DNA from: Candidatus Eiseniibacteriota bacterium
GTDB taxonomy: Bacteria > Orphanbacterota > Orphanbacteria > Orphanbacterales > Orphanbacteraceae
NCBI GenBank assembly: GCA_029262235.1
Contig: JAJCZU010000004.1
Coordinates: forward strand, 186,001-250,000
Length of the DNA: 64,000 nucleotides
Direction: 5' to 3'
Shown: piece by piece, positions 50,728 through 62,735 of the stretch
Layout of the letters: every line of letters begins with the position of its first letter
Numbering within the stretch: the stretch's first letter is position 1
Position numbers and translations under genes: made by a program
Notes under the pieces: generated by a model
The model's database searches: none
Told to the model about the DNA's origin: nothing
What the model saw: the letters and a program-made list of their open reading frames with translations, nothing else

Positions 50728-52104
50728 GTGGTTTCAGAATCAATGCGGCTTGTCTCGCGCACGATCACGCTGAGCTGCCTGCTCTGTGGGCTGCTGTCAT
50801 GCGCGCCCGACAACACGCCGCCCCCCAATATTCTTCTCATCTCCATGGACACCGTGCGCAGCGACCATTGCTCCGTCTACGGCTATCACGCGGATACGAC
50901 TCCCCGGCTTCAGAGAGTTTCCGAGGACGGCGCATGCTTTGACCTGGCGTATTCTCCTACGAGTACAACGGGCCCGACACACGCGAGCCTTTTCACTTCT
51001 CAGTACCCCATGCGACACGGCGTCATCAAGAACGGACTCATTCTCGATGATCACTTCACGACACTCGCAGAGCGGCTCCAGGACAACGGATACAAGACGG
51101 CGGCTGTTGTCAGCTCCTACGTTCTCGATCAAAAGTTCGGATACGGCCAGGGTTTCGAATTCTACGACGACGACCTGGACCGGGAGTCCTCGAAGACGCC
51201 GGTGAGGTCGTGGGAAGGGCAGGATGTGGAGCATGGCTTCGATCGGCCCGGCGACGAGGTTACGCGCCGGGGCCTTGCGTGGCTCGCCAGTAATCGGGAT
51301 GACAGTCGTGGCTTCTTTCTGTTCCTGCACTACTTTGATGCGCACGCGCCGTATCGGCCGCCGGCGCCCTTCTCCACTCGCTTTATCCCCGATGACTCAT
51401 CAGCGAGCAGCCGGGAACACGAGATAGGAAGGTATGACGGCGGGATCGCGTTTATCGATGCCCAGATCGGCCTGTTGCTGGACTGGCTCGAGCAGGAGCA
51501 GCTTCAAAGCAACACGATCGTCGTCATCGTGGGCGACCACGGCGAAGGTCTCGGGCAGCACGGGGAAATGCGCCATGGACAAAGTGTCCACGAGGAACTC
51601 GTGCGTGTTCCGCTTCTGCTGAAGTGGCCGAATCAGATTCGTGCCGGCACGCGCTTCGCCTCGCCGACAGAGCTGCTTGATATCGCCCCCACTCTCTATG
51701 AACTCGTCGGGATCGACCACGAAGAGGCAGACCTGAAGGGACGCAATCTGGCCCCGGCGCTGCGAGGCGAAGTTTCATACGAAGCGCCGGACCGACCGGT
51801 GTTTCTGTTCCGCCGTCACTATGAAGCCGAAGACCAGGCACGAGTGCGCGGGATTGCCTACGCCGTGCGCGAGGGCGACTGGAAGTATTTCTACGGTCCG
51901 GATGAGAAACGGAAGGAACTGTTCAACCTGAGAGGCGACCCTGGTGAATTGCAGAACGTGTTCGCAGAGAACCCGACCATCTCGACGCAGCTTCACGAGA
52001 GACTTCTTGAGTGGCGCTCTTCCAATTCCGCCGAGTTGTCCGATGCGCCCGCCATCAGTAAAGAGGATCGTGAAGCTCTCGAGGCGCTCGGCTATGTTGA
52101 GTAG
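50728..52104 (+). CDS. Sulfatase-family lipoprotein
   Basis: A 458-residue alkaline-phosphatase-fold sulfatase. GTG 50728 or ATG 50743 could be the start; lipobox LLSC follows either. Metal-site motifs are 'NILLISMDTVRSDHCSVYGY' near the N-terminus and 'IVVIVGDHGEGLGQHGEM' in the middle. The nucleophile region 'SPTSTTGPTHASLFTSQYP' lacks the Cys/Ser-x-Pro-x-Arg of formylglycine sulfatases and has Thr/Ser instead. It may therefore be a phosphotransferase-like or Thr-nucleophile member acting on envelope glycans or lipids. The stop lies 3 bp before the MOSC gene, suggesting an operon. Confidence 0.88.
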   Translation: MVSESMRLVSRTITLSCLLCGLLSCAPDNTPPPNILLISMDTVRSDHCSVYGYHADTTPRLQRVSEDGACFDLAYSPTSTTGPTHASLFTSQYPMRHGVIKNGLILDDHFTTLAERLQDNGYKTAAVVSSYVLDQKFGYGQGFEFYDDDLDRESSKTPVRSWEGQDVEHGFDRPGDEVTRRGLAWLASNRDDSRGFFLFLHYFDAHAPYRPPAPFSTRFIPDDSSASSREHEIGRYDGGIAFIDAQIGLLLDWLEQEQLQSNTIVVIVGDHGEGLGQHGEMRHGQSVHEELVRVPLLLKWPNQIRAGTRFASPTELLDIAPTLYELVGIDHEEADLKGRNLAPALRGEVSYEAPDRPVFLFRRHYEAEDQARVRGIAYAVREGDWKYFYGPDEKRKELFNLRGDPGELQNVFAENPTISTQLHERLLEWRSSNSAELSDAPAISKEDREALEALGYVE

Positions 52105-52107
52105 AGC

Positions 52108-52839
52108 ATGATCGCCGGTGGCAAGGGAAATTCTGTTGGTCGCGTGGTCGGCCTCTGGCGCTACCCTGTAAAATCCATGGGACCTGAAGTATTGAGTGAG
52201 GCCGATATTGCCTGGTTCGGGGTGGCGGGCGATCGCCGCTGGGCGTTCGTGCGCGAGGGTGTGGAGCGGAGCGGCTTCCCGTGGTTCACGCTTCGCGAGC
52301 GCGCAGACATGAGCCGTTATTCCCCGTCGTTCACCGACCCGGGCAAGCCGGAGACGTCACACACTGTCGTGCGAACTCCATCGGGCGTCAGGCTCGACGT
52401 AACCGATCCGGCACTCGCCGCAGAGCTCTGCCCCGGAGGCGCGCGCGTTATCAGGCAGAGCCGCGGCATCTTCGACACGTTTCCGCTCTCGCTCATTACG
52501 ACGCAGACGATTACGCGGCTCGGTGCCAGCGTCGGCGACCAGCTCGATGTCATGAGGTTTCGCCCGAACATTCTGGTGGAAGCAGCAGACGACGCACCGT
52601 TCCAGGAAGACGCCTGGGTGGGGCGTGTCCTGCGCTTCGGCGGCATGCGCATGCGTGTCGACAAGCGCGACGGCCGTTGCGTCGTGATCACGATCGATCC
52701 CGCGACGGGGGAGCGCAGCCCCGCGATCCTGCGGGCCGTGGCGGACGAACGTCAGGGTTGCCTCGGTGTGTACGGAACCACCGTGGAGCCGGGCAGCGTC
52801 GCGGTGAACGACGAAGTGCTGATCGAGCCAATGGCTTGA
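52108..52839 (+). CDS. MOSC-domain protein
   Basis: A 243-residue protein with an N-terminal MOSC_N beta-barrel domain ('VVGLWRYPVKSMGPEVLSEA') and a C-terminal MOSC domain. The conserved features are 'FRPNILVEAADDAPFQEDAW', 'RCVVITIDPATGERSPAIL' with its cysteine for molybdenum-cofactor sulfur handling, and 'CLGVYGTTVEPGSVAVNDEV'. Such proteins bind molybdenum cofactor or act as amidoxime-reductase-like enzymes; without a fused ferredoxin domain it probably depends on a separate redox partner. It follows the sulfatase gene by 3 bp. Confidence 0.9.
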   Translation: MIAGGKGNSVGRVVGLWRYPVKSMGPEVLSEADIAWFGVAGDRRWAFVREGVERSGFPWFTLRERADMSRYSPSFTDPGKPETSHTVVRTPSGVRLDVTDPALAAELCPGGARVIRQSRGIFDTFPLSLITTQTITRLGASVGDQLDVMRFRPNILVEAADDAPFQEDAWVGRVLRFGGMRMRVDKRDGRCVVITIDPATGERSPAILRAVADERQGCLGVYGTTVEPGSVAVNDEVLIEPMA

Positions 52840-52997
52840 GAAGTCTTCGATGTTACCAGCGGCACTCCCACGGCGACAGGTCGCGTCCCGAAGCGAGCTG
52901 AGGACCATATCGGTGAACTCTCCACAAAACCGCCCCTGTTTATGCGACAATTAGATTCACTGGAAACAAGCGACTCCATTCCACTGGTGCCACTCTC

Positions 52998-53993
52998 ATG
53001 ATCCGACACCTCATGATCGCTACGTGCCTTGCCATTGTTCTGCTGGCCGCTCTGACGCAGCCGGCTCATGCCCACCTCGACCCGGTAACCGGCGCGTGTG
53101 ACGTGCTCGACACCGAACTTCTCGATACGCTGGCGCACCTGATCGTGACGGACGTCGGCGTTTCGGAATGCGACTTCGATACGGCGGGGCTCTCGCCGGG
53201 CGGGCTCGAGCTCCTTCTCGAGGGCACGGCTGGCGGAAGTTCGATCTATTCCGAGATCCTCGCGCACGAGATTGCGCTGCAGTGCGAGCAGGCGGTTCTG
53301 CTGAAGACGGAAACCGAGATCCTCTACACGAATCCGAACGGCAAGAAAACTGACATGCTCGTGCTGATCGACAGCGTCAAGATCGGTATCAGCGTGACAC
53401 GCGCGATCGTGTTTCCGCCCGGCACGCCACTTTCGCCGGCGCAGGCGCAATCGCTGCTGGAGGACAAGCTGAGCGACGTCATCGCGAGCAGCGCCAACGT
53501 CGATTCCGCGGACGCGTGGCAGAAGCAGATTCTGGTTGTCGAAACTCCCTCGTCCGATGATCGCGACCTTCTGCTGAGCACCGTGCCGGGGATCGATGCC
53601 GGACTTCGTGACGACACGATCGTGTGGGTGGTGCAGACCGACGGGGAAGACGAGTTTCTCTACTTCGGCCCCGCACCGGAGTGCGACCCGACCAGCGTGC
53701 CGGTGGCGGTCGCGAGCAACATGAATCTGCGCGCGTATCCGAACCCTTTCAATCCCCTGACCACGATCACATTCACTCTGCCGGTCGACGGTCCGGTCTC
53801 CGTTACGGTCTACGATCTCGTCGGACGAAGAACACGAACGCTCGCCGAAGCGACGTGGCTCCGCGCGGGCGTACAGTTATTGCCGTGGGACGGCCGCGCC
53901 GACAATGGAGCGTTCGTCGGGAGCGGCGTGTATTTCATTCGGGTCGCGTCGAACGGCGGGGTGGCGACGCATCGCGCGGTGCTCGTGAATTAA
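52998..53993 (+). CDS. Secreted protein with C-terminal sorting domain
   Basis: A 331-residue protein with a signal peptide ending AHAHLD (about residue 24). The N-terminal ~220 residues have no recognised family and contain few cysteines. The C-terminal ~90 residues are the Ig-like sorting domain: 'LRAYPNPFNPLTTITFTLP', 'VTVYDLVGRRTRTLAEA', 'LPWDGRADNGAFVGSGVYF'. This motif marks export through a Por/T9SS-like route or anchoring in FCB-group bacteria. No ribosome site is obvious before ATG 52998. It is followed directly by a racemase pseudogene. Confidence 0.75.
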   Translation: MIRHLMIATCLAIVLLAALTQPAHAHLDPVTGACDVLDTELLDTLAHLIVTDVGVSECDFDTAGLSPGGLELLLEGTAGGSSIYSEILAHEIALQCEQAVLLKTETEILYTNPNGKKTDMLVLIDSVKIGISVTRAIVFPPGTPLSPAQAQSLLEDKLSDVIASSANVDSADAWQKQILVVETPSSDDRDLLLSTVPGIDAGLRDDTIVWVVQTDGEDEFLYFGPAPECDPTSVPVAVASNMNLRAYPNPFNPLTTITFTLPVDGPVSVTVYDLVGRRTRTLAEATWLRAGVQLLPWDGRADNGAFVGSGVYFIRVASNGGVATHRAVLVN

Positions 53994-54012
53994 ACGTGAA
54001 CGGAACAGGAAC

Positions 54013-54517
54013 ATGGCCGAGCTTTCCGCGCTCGCCGATTCGATCGAACGAACCTTCGGCCTCACCCTCGGCATCGTCTCCGGCGGCAACTCCGGCAATA
54101 TCCCGTGGGCGCTCGGCACCGAAGACACAGGGCGGATCAATGATCTCCGCCTGGGCGAAGCCCTGCTGCTCGGCTGCGACCCACTCCATCGCCGCCCGAT
54201 CGAAGCCGTGGGGCGAAATCGCGCAAACCGCGTTCGGGAAGAAGCCGCCCGTAGAAGACAGAGGCCCAATCTCGCAGGCGATCTTTGCCGTCGGACGCCA
54301 GGACATCGATCCGGACGGGCTGATGCCGCCGCACGGAATCGAAATCATGGGGGCCAGCAGCGACCACCTCATCGCGGACTCCGGCCGCGACCTTCTGCCC
54401 GTCGGGACCGAAATCACGTTTCAGCTCGGTTACGGCGCGCTGGTCCACGCCATGACCTCGCCCTTCGTTGCCAGGGTCATGACGACCCGGAGCGGCAAGT
54501 CCCTGATTCCAGGATAG
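54013..54517 (+). pseudogene. Ornithine/alanine-racemase-family pseudogene
   Basis: Frame 1 begins 'ELSALADSIERTFGLTLGIV' and continues 'GGNSGNIPWALGTEDTGRIN', 'LRLGEALLLGCDPLHRRPIE', matching the middle of PLP-dependent ornithine-racemase-type enzymes. Near 54215 the match jumps to another frame: 'GEIAQTAFGKKPPVEDRGPI', 'AIFAVGRQDIDPDGLMPPHG', 'EIMGASSDHLIADS', 'YGALVHAMTSPFVARV'. The PLP-lysine half of the TIM barrel (about 170 N-terminal residues) is missing, about 20 residues are lost at the frame switch, and the remnant abuts the preceding stop. The gene is inactive. Confidence 0.75.
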
Positions 54518-54615
54518 CCGGGGAGCAGCCATGCCTGCTCAGGCTGCCGGGCGAACTCATACGCCCGCATAATCCCTCCTATCCTCAAAGAGTATCCCGG
54601 TTCGGATATCCCTGA

Positions 54616-54646
54616 TTGACCCGAACCCCGTCTCACCGTCTAGTAT
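54616..54646 (+). promoter_or_regulatory. Candidate katG promoter
   Basis: TTGACC (54616-54621) and TAGTAT (54641-54646) precede the catalase-peroxidase gene. The 19-bp spacer is longer than ideal, as seen in some activator-dependent promoters, so an OxyR-type activator is possible. No clear operator was identified. Confidence 0.3.
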
Positions 54647-54673
54647 CGTAATCGTAAAACGTGATATTCATAG

Positions 54674-56932
<2,259 letters not shown>

Positions 56933-56961
56933 GCCGTTCGGGATTCGCAGAGATCGACCAG

Positions 56962-56990
56962 GGCCCGCCGGAAACGGCGGGCCATTTTCG
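56962..56990 (+). terminator. katG terminator
   Basis: GGCCCGCCG pairs with CGGCGGGCC around a GAAA loop, followed by ATTTTCG. It lies 30 bp after the katG stop. Confidence 0.85.
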
Positions 56991-57360
56991 TTTGCGTGTT
57001 GCGGTGACAGCGCCGCGGGACCCGAAACGGCCCATCATCAGGTCACACGCCGGATCGCCCATTCAGCGCAGAGAGGGCAATCAAAGCCCGTGAATGAGGG
57101 AGTCGGTGCACGCGCGCCATTCTTTTCTCAAGTAGTTCCTTGACTCTGAGCGGTTTGTGACGATACTTAGAGCATAGCCTTAGTTCTTTCCTGCCGACTC
57201 GACTCACCGCATTCGCCCTGCTGACTCGACAATTGGTTATGGAGCTTGGATACGAAGCTATTCCGGGGTATCGCCGGTATTGCGCCGCAATGCGATCTAC
57301 CCGGATCTCGAAGCCGTCGGCATGTTGCCGGTGCTTCATTGTTCAGACAAACGGGCGAAA
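56991..57360. other. Intergenic region upstream of the RRM gene
   Basis: This 370-bp stretch has no supportable gene on either strand. It probably includes the promoter and 5' leader of the RNA-binding-protein gene. Cold-shock-type genes often have long structured leaders, but I cannot define one here. Confidence 0.35.
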
Positions 57361-57375
57361 TATTGGAGTTAGATT

Positions 57376-57651
57376 TTGAAACTGTATGTAGGAAACCTGC
57401 CGTTCACCTCGACGGAAACCGAAGTACGCGAAATGTTCGCAGCGCACGGAACCGTGGAAACGGTCAGCCTGATCACGGATCGTGAAACAGGACGCCCGCG
57501 CGGATTCGGCTTTGTCGAAATGGCTGACGGTGCGGAAGCCGCGATGAGCGCGCTGAACGAAACGCCCCTGGGCGGACGTAACCTCACGGTAAACGAAGCC
57601 AAGAAGCGTGAAAACACCGGTGGTGGTGGCGGCGGTCGCGATCGCTGGTAG
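57376..57651 (+). CDS. RRM-domain RNA-binding protein
   Basis: A 91-residue single-RRM protein of the bacterial cold-inducible type. It begins with TTG at 57376 (GGAG 8 nt upstream). RNP2 is 'KLYVGNLPF' and RNP1 is 'RPRGFGFVEM', with the intervening 'VREMFAAHGTVETVSLITDR' helix-strand. A short Gly-rich/Arg tail follows (GGGGGGRDRW). These proteins bind RNA and are commonly induced by cold or growth changes. It is monocistronic, with a strong terminator 37 bp after the stop. Confidence 0.95.
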   Translation: MKLYVGNLPFTSTETEVREMFAAHGTVETVSLITDRETGRPRGFGFVEMADGAEAAMSALNETPLGGRNLTVNEAKKRENTGGGGGGRDRW

Positions 57652-57687
57652 TTCGACTCGCCTCACGGCTTGATCGATAGTGTAAGA

Positions 57688-57724
57688 AAGTGCCCGGGTA
57701 CCATTGGTATCCGGGCACTTTTCA
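57688..57724 (+). terminator. Terminator of the RRM gene
   Basis: AAGTGCCCGGGTACC pairs with GGTATCCGGGCACTT (one mismatch) around ATT, followed by TTCATTTT. It is a near-perfect long hairpin. Confidence 0.85.
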
Positions 57725-57923
57725 TTTTCGGGAACGATTTTCCCGGACGGAGATCCAGACGGTCCGGACGTCCCTCTTCTTTGGTAGAATGAGAACCTGG
57801 CAATCATCGATACAACAACCAGTCCTCTCGGCCGGTTCGTCGACTACCTGGAGCTCTTCGGACTACTTGCCGGCGCTTGAGGGGCACAGGCGGAGATACG
57901 ATCCTCCGGAGGGGACGCGAGCA

Positions 57924-58787
57924 ATGACGATGCGTTATCGGGAATTCGAACCTTCTCCGGAGCTGCGCCCGTTCGTCGTCTGCTACTGGATTCTCGAAGG
58001 GCGTGGTGATGGCGCCGCGCGCGGCGAGCGCGAAGAGGCGGCCCAGCCGGTCTTTCCGGACGGTCATCCGGAGCTGCTGCTTCACTACGGAGACCGCTTC
58101 TCCGAAGTCGTGAACGGCGTGCATTCCGAGCAGCCCCGCGCGGCACTCGCAGGCCAGACGGAAAGCGCGATGCAGCTGCTCCACGGGAGCACGGTGGGCG
58201 TTGTCGCGGCACGGCTTCGTCCCGCCGGGATCGCGCTCGTTTCGAACGTTCCCGCCAGCGAATTCACCGGACGTGTTGTCGAACTGCGATCGGCCGCAGG
58301 CATAAGCGGTGATGAGCTGATGGATGCCGTTGGCCACGCAGCCGGGGATGGCGCGCGCATTCGGTTGCTGGAGCGGTTCCTCATCGACCGCGCCGCGACG
58401 CGTGACCGGCGATGTCGTTCGGTCGAAGCTGCCGTCGCACTGATTCGCGCCCGGGGCGGAACGATATCAATAAACGCCCTCGCACGGCACACTTCCCTCA
58501 GCACGCGCCAGCTGCACCGCCAGTTTCTGGGCCGTGTGGGAGTTTCACCCAAACAGTACGCGCGCGTCGTTCGCTTTCAGCGTTCACTGACCCGGCTGCA
58601 ACGTGCCGGCACGATTACGGATGTGGCCCACGCCTGCGGGTACTACGACCACCCTCACTTTACGCGTGAATTTCAATCGTTCGCGGGAATGACCCCCACA
58701 CAGTTCCTTCACGACTCTTTGCCACTCACACAGAACTTTCTCGATCACGCGTCCGATTTGTACAAGCCGGAAGATTCCGCTCACTGA
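57924..58787 (+). CDS. AraC-family transcriptional regulator
   Basis: A 287-residue regulator. ATG 57924 has GGAGGGG 9 nt upstream; the longer frame from 57690 runs through the RRM terminator and is rejected. The N-terminal DUF6597-type sensing domain ('MRYREFEPSPELRPFVVCYW', 'VFPDGHPELLLHYGDRF') is typical of this AraC subgroup. The C-terminal double helix-turn-helix is clear: 'INALARHTSLSTRQLHRQFL' and 'ITDVAHACGYYDHPHFTREF', ending with 'AGMTPTQF'. It may regulate the downstream DUF6265 lipoprotein gene, 46 bp away. Confidence 0.93.
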   Translation: MTMRYREFEPSPELRPFVVCYWILEGRGDGAARGEREEAAQPVFPDGHPELLLHYGDRFSEVVNGVHSEQPRAALAGQTESAMQLLHGSTVGVVAARLRPAGIALVSNVPASEFTGRVVELRSAAGISGDELMDAVGHAAGDGARIRLLERFLIDRAATRDRRCRSVEAAVALIRARGGTISINALARHTSLSTRQLHRQFLGRVGVSPKQYARVVRFQRSLTRLQRAGTITDVAHACGYYDHPHFTREFQSFAGMTPTQFLHDSLPLTQNFLDHASDLYKPEDSAH

Positions 58788-58833
58788 TAGGATCCTGATA
58801 CAGATCGAAGCACCTGAATCGGGAGGGATCACT

Positions 58834-59346
58834 GTGAGCAGTAAGCGCTGGCTTGTCTTCTTCGTCGCGGCGGCAGCCCTCGCCTTTTTCCCCGCCTGTG
58901 CCTCCAGAAGCAACGACGCGCCCGCCTCGTTTGATGCGTTGAGCGCGCGCGACCCGCTCGACGCGCTGAGCTGGCTCGAGGGGAGCTGGACGCGAAACAC
59001 GAAGCGTGGCGTGAGCGTGGAAACGTGGACGCGCGTCAGCAGCGCCACGATGGAAGGGATCGTGACGCTGACGCAGGGCGATGTGTCAGGCGTGACTGAG
59101 TCTCTGCGTCTCGAATGGATGGGCGAAGACGTGTTCTATGTTGCGAAGCCGCGCGAGAACGATTATCCGACAGCGTTTCGTCTTGTCGAACACGATAACG
59201 GGCGCTTCGTGTTTCAGAATCCGGCCCACGACTTTCCCCAGCAGATCACATACACGCAAACTGCCGGGAACGCTCTCGTTGTCGAGATTTCCAGGATTGC
59301 CGAAGCGGGAAAAGGCATTGCGTTCAAGTTCGAGCGACTGCCGTAA
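58834..59346 (+). CDS. DUF6265 lipoprotein
   Basis: A 170-residue protein starting at GTG 58834, with GGGAGGG 7 nt upstream. The signal peptide ends in lipobox FPAC (C22). The mature part has the DUF6265 features 'LSWLEGSWTRNTKRGVSVE', 'MEGIVTLTQGDVSGVTESLR' and 'VFQNPAHDFPQQITY'. This calycin-like beta-barrel domain is common after AraC or metabolic genes and has no known activity. It probably binds a small ligand at the envelope. It is likely co-transcribed with the AraC regulator. Confidence 0.85.
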   Translation: MSSKRWLVFFVAAAALAFFPACASRSNDAPASFDALSARDPLDALSWLEGSWTRNTKRGVSVETWTRVSSATMEGIVTLTQGDVSGVTESLRLEWMGEDVFYVAKPRENDYPTAFRLVEHDNGRFVFQNPAHDFPQQITYTQTAGNALVVEISRIAEAGKGIAFKFERLP

Positions 59347-59374
59347 GCAACACGCGCACCGTCTGCACGTCACG

Positions 59375-60664
59375 TCACGCTTCCCGTGTTCTCGGGAAGA
59401 AGAGCACGAGGAACCAGCAGAGAGCGGTGAACCCCGCGCCGACCATGACCAGCATGGAGAACGCCTTCTGTGCCCCGAACGAAAGTTTCCAGGCTTCGTA
59501 GAAACGACCGCCCAGAATACTCGACAGGGAGACACTGAGGTTGCTGAGTGACATGAGCAGCGCGAACACGGTACCGGCGGCCGCCGGTGGGCAGTATCGA
59601 CTGGCGAGTTCAAGCTGCGTCAGACTCGTGATCATGTAGATGAAACCGTAGGCGAGGCTTATGACAACGGCGGACGCGGGGGAACCGAGCCCGACGTAGA
59701 CCAGACTCGAAAGAATCATGAAGAGCACGGAAGCGTGAAGCAGGCGGCGCAGCGGAACGTGTTTCGCGAAGAGGCCGTAGACGATGCAGGCCAGAATGGA
59801 TGCGAAGCTGGTGATCGTGTAAGTGTAGCCGATGAACTGCTCCGAAAACCCGAGCTTGTCGCTCATGTGGACGTACAGGACATCCGCGGAGAACGGGTTG
59901 AAGTTCAGGAGAAAGTAGAAGACCGCGATGAGAAGGATCATGCGCGTGCGCGCCGCTTCGCCAAGAACCTTGATGGCTCGTTTCAGTTGTCCGTGCTGTA
60001 ACTCGGGCCGCGGCGTTTCCCTGATATGGAAAATGGCGATGTAGAGAGACACACAGCCCAGCAGGGCGCACACCAGAAACCCCAGTCGCTGCAGTCCATG
60101 TTGACTGATCCAGCCGCCGGCAACGCCGCTCAAAAGCCCGGCGCCATACATCGCGCCCCACTGTGCCGATTGCAGCCTGCCGGTAATGCCGAGCGGTTGC
60201 CCGGTTTCAATCATCGTGGCGTCGGTCGTTACGTCTTTGAACGCGATACCGAAACTCGGCAGAAGCAGCAGGAGAAGAATCGCCGTGCCGGCAGCGGGCG
60301 CGAGGGGCATCATCGTGGCGGCGATGAATCCTCCGATCATCAGCAGGCTCGACAGGATCAGGTAGCTCTTCCTGCGAAGCCCCCTGATCGGGACGAAATC
60401 GGTCAACATCCCGAAGAGCGGCTTGATGTACCAGGGAATCCCGAGAAGAAACATGAAGGTGGCGATCTCGGCGCTGTCGCGCCCCCAGTTCCTGAGCATG
60501 GATCGAAGAGGCTGAGACAGAAGACCCGCGGAAAGCTCGCCGGCACCCTGTACGAAATAGAGCGCCGCGAAAATAATAAACAGCTTGCGCGTGGCGTCCG
60601 GTTTCATCGGGCAGTCAAGGTCGTGCGCTGACGTCTGCGGAACGGTTTCAAGATTGCGACACAT
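59375..60664 (-). CDS. Major facilitator transporter, folate-biopterin (BT1)-like
   Basis: A 429-residue transporter with about 12 hydrophobic segments. Features such as 'ALYFVQGAGELSAGLLSQPL', 'GIPWYIKPLFGMLTDFVPIR' and 'GIAFKDVTTDATMIETGQ' are typical of the BT1/folate-biopterin branch of the MFS. ATG 60664 has AGGAG only 3-4 nt upstream; ATG 60607 (MKPDATRKLF) matches the family start better but has no ribosome site, so the true start is uncertain. The substrate is unknown: pterins, folates or other small molecules. Confidence 0.85.
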   Translation of the reverse strand: MCRNLETVPQTSAHDLDCPMKPDATRKLFIIFAALYFVQGAGELSAGLLSQPLRSMLRNWGRDSAEIATFMFLLGIPWYIKPLFGMLTDFVPIRGLRRKSYLILSSLLMIGGFIAATMMPLAPAAGTAILLLLLLPSFGIAFKDVTTDATMIETGQPLGITGRLQSAQWGAMYGAGLLSGVAGGWISQHGLQRLGFLVCALLGCVSLYIAIFHIRETPRPELQHGQLKRAIKVLGEAARTRMILLIAVFYFLLNFNPFSADVLYVHMSDKLGFSEQFIGYTYTITSFASILACIVYGLFAKHVPLRRLLHASVLFMILSSLVYVGLGSPASAVVISLAYGFIYMITSLTQLELASRYCPPAAAGTVFALLMSLSNLSVSLSSILGGRFYEAWKLSFGAQKAFSMLVMVGAGFTALCWFLVLFFPRTREA

Positions 60665-60791
60665 CCACTCCTAATGCAGCGGCCGTGAGTGTGTTGACCA
60701 TCAACGAAGCGACAACGAATGAGAGGCGTGGCGATCATGATAAGGATTCTAGCATGGACATGCGTGGGGTGCTGGTTGCTCGCCGTCTGCA

Positions 60792-62654
60792 CTAGCGCGT
60801 GATATCGAGCTTCTTCATCCGCGCTTCCAGTGTGGTCGGCTTGAGGCCGAGGATCTCGGCCGCCCCGGCATCGCCGCTCACACGCCAGTTCGTCAGGTCG
60901 AGCACGGTGAGGATGTGGCTCCGCTCCAGCTCTCGCAGCGTCGGAGTTCCGGATCCGTTGCGAGACGGATTCGATCGCGGCAGCGAATCTCCGAGCTCGA
61001 GCGCCGTCCCCTGGCTCAGTATCATCGCGCGTTCGATGACGTTTTCGAGTTCACGAATGTTACCCGGCCAGGCATACGTCTTGAAATGTTCGATCGCGGC
61101 CTGCGAAACAGACTCGATCTGCTTCCCCATTTTTGTGCCGTACTTTGATACGAAGTGCTTCACGAGCAGCGGAATGTCCTCCCCGCGATCGCGCAAGGCA
61201 GGAAGCAGGATCGGAAACACATTGAGGCGATAGAAGAGGTCCGCACGAAACTCACGCTTCTCGACGGCTTCGGCCAGATCGCGATTGGTGGCCGCGATGA
61301 TGCGAACATCCACGGCATTTGTTACCGTGCTCCCCAATCGCTCGAACTCGCCCTCCTGAAGAACACGGAGCAGCTTCGACTGCAGCTCCAGCGGAATCTC
61401 GCCGACCTCGTCCAGAAATATCGTGCCCCGGTCCGCAAGTTCGAACCGGCCGATTTTGCGCGAGAGGGCTCCGGTGAAAGCGCCTTTCTCGTGGCCGAAC
61501 ATCTCGCTCTCGATCAGTCCGGCCGGGATGGCGGCGCAGTTCACCTTGACCAGCACACGGTCGCGACGGTCGCTCATGCTGTGAATCGCCCGGGCGATCA
61601 GCTCTTTGCCGGTGCCCGTTTCACCCGAGATCAATACGGTGGCATCGGTGGGGGCGACCTGGGCGATCGAGTGGAATACCGCGGTGATCGCAGGTGACTC
61701 GCCGACGATTTCTTCGAAGTTGTGCGTGGTTTTTATTTCTTCCAGCAGATAGTCGTTGTGCGCGCTGAGACGGGCTTTCTCCTGCTCCATCTGCACGCGC
61801 TCGGTGATATCGAGGAACATGGTTCGTGTGTACTCGCCACCCGGATCGGGTTTGGACCACCACTGAATCCAGAGCGGCTTGCCGTTGTCCCTGCGGCGCA
61901 GCTCGAGCACGACCCCGCTCGTATCGGTCCCGCGGCCGATGGATTCAAGCGCTTCCTTTGCGCGCTGCTGGGCCTCGGGAGTGTCCGCGATCAGGGACTT
62001 GCCGTACGTCTCCGCGACCTCGTCGGGCGTGATGCCGAGAGTTCGCATGGCCGTACGGTTCGCGCGAATGAACCGGGAATCCAGCCTCTCATGCACATAC
62101 GCGATCGGCGCCTCTTCAAACAAGTCACGCAGGCGCTCTTCGCTCGCGGCAAGCGCCTTCTCCGCGTGCACTCGATCGATCTCGGCAACCGCGCGGGCCG
62201 CAAAGATCCGCATGATCGACAGACGGTCGGGCCCGCCGGGCATGGGGCGGTCATCCACGATGGCCAGGTGACCGATTACCGAACCCGCAGCGTCGAGGAG
62301 GGGGAGGCCGCAGTAGCTCTCGGCCTTCCAGTCGACGAGCAGCTCGTCTTCGGGGAAAAGCGCGCGCAGGTTCTCGGGATGATGGGCAAGCTGGCCGTTC
62401 AGAACGGCTTCGCAGGGCGTGCCTGCGAGGGGGCTCTCGAAATTCGGTGCCATTCGATCCCGCGCCCAGACAGCGCGCGACCGGAATGTCGCATCCCCGT
62501 CGGCGAAAGCGGTTATGAATGCGTAGTTTGCGCCGAGCGCCGTTGCCAGGTGCTGCACGAGCAAAGGAAAAAACCGCTCACCGGTTTCCGCTTCGACGCC
62601 TTCCACGATTGCTCTCAGTGCACTGGCTTCAGAAAACTGACGGGGTGCGGCCAT
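60792..62654 (-). CDS. Sigma-54-dependent enhancer-binding regulator with GAF and PAS domains
   Basis: A 620-residue regulator. ATG 62654 is the start, with GGGAGGG 3 nt before AATATG; the longer frame from 62741 lacks a signal. A GAF domain (about 20-165) and a PAS domain (about 180-300) precede a sigma-54 AAA+ domain. Walker A is GETGTGKE, the sigma-54 contact loop is '[17 protein letters not shown]', Walker B is '[11 protein letters not shown]', and '[18 protein letters not shown]' is intact. A Fis-type helix-turn-helix ('[20 protein letters not shown]') ends the protein. It resembles FhlA-type self-sensing activators. It very probably drives the divergent STAS operon. Confidence 0.95.
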   Translation of the reverse strand: MAAPRQFSEASALRAIVEGVEAETGERFFPLLVQHLATALGANYAFITAFADGDATFRSRAVWARDRMAPNFESPLAGTPCEAVLNGQLAHHPENLRALFPEDELLVDWKAESYCGLPLLDAAGSVIGHLAIVDDRPMPGGPDRLSIMRIFAARAVAEIDRVHAEKALAASEERLRDLFEEAPIAYVHERLDSRFIRANRTAMRTLGITPDEVAETYGKSLIADTPEAQQRAKEALESIGRGTDTSGVVLELRRRDNGKPLWIQWWSKPDPGGEYTRTMFLDITERVQMEQEKARLSAHNDYLLEEIKTTHNFEEIVGESPAITAVFHSIAQVAPTDATVLISGETGTGKELIARAIHSMSDRRDRVLVKVNCAAIPAGLIESEMFGHEKGAFTGALSRKIGRFELADRGTIFLDEVGEIPLELQSKLLRVLQEGEFERLGSTVTNAVDVRIIAATNRDLAEAVEKREFRADLFYRLNVFPILLPALRDRGEDIPLLVKHFVSKYGTKMGKQIESVSQAAIEHFKTYAWPGNIRELENVIERAMILSQGTALELGDSLPRSNPSRNGSGTPTLRELERSHILTVLDLTNWRVSGDAGAAEILGLKPTTLEARMKKLDITR

Positions 62655-62735
62655 ATTCCCTCCCGGTGCCCCATGAACTGCGTACATCAAGGATAGCATC
62701 CACTGCTTTGAGCCACGAGCGCTTTCGCGAAGCAG

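Noticed and set aside
50425..50743. Minus-strand ORFs containing 'MPGQESNLFDKAIRS' and 'RNRTCLTRRF'
   Set aside because: Antisense translation of a tRNA 3'-end fragment, not a protein gene.
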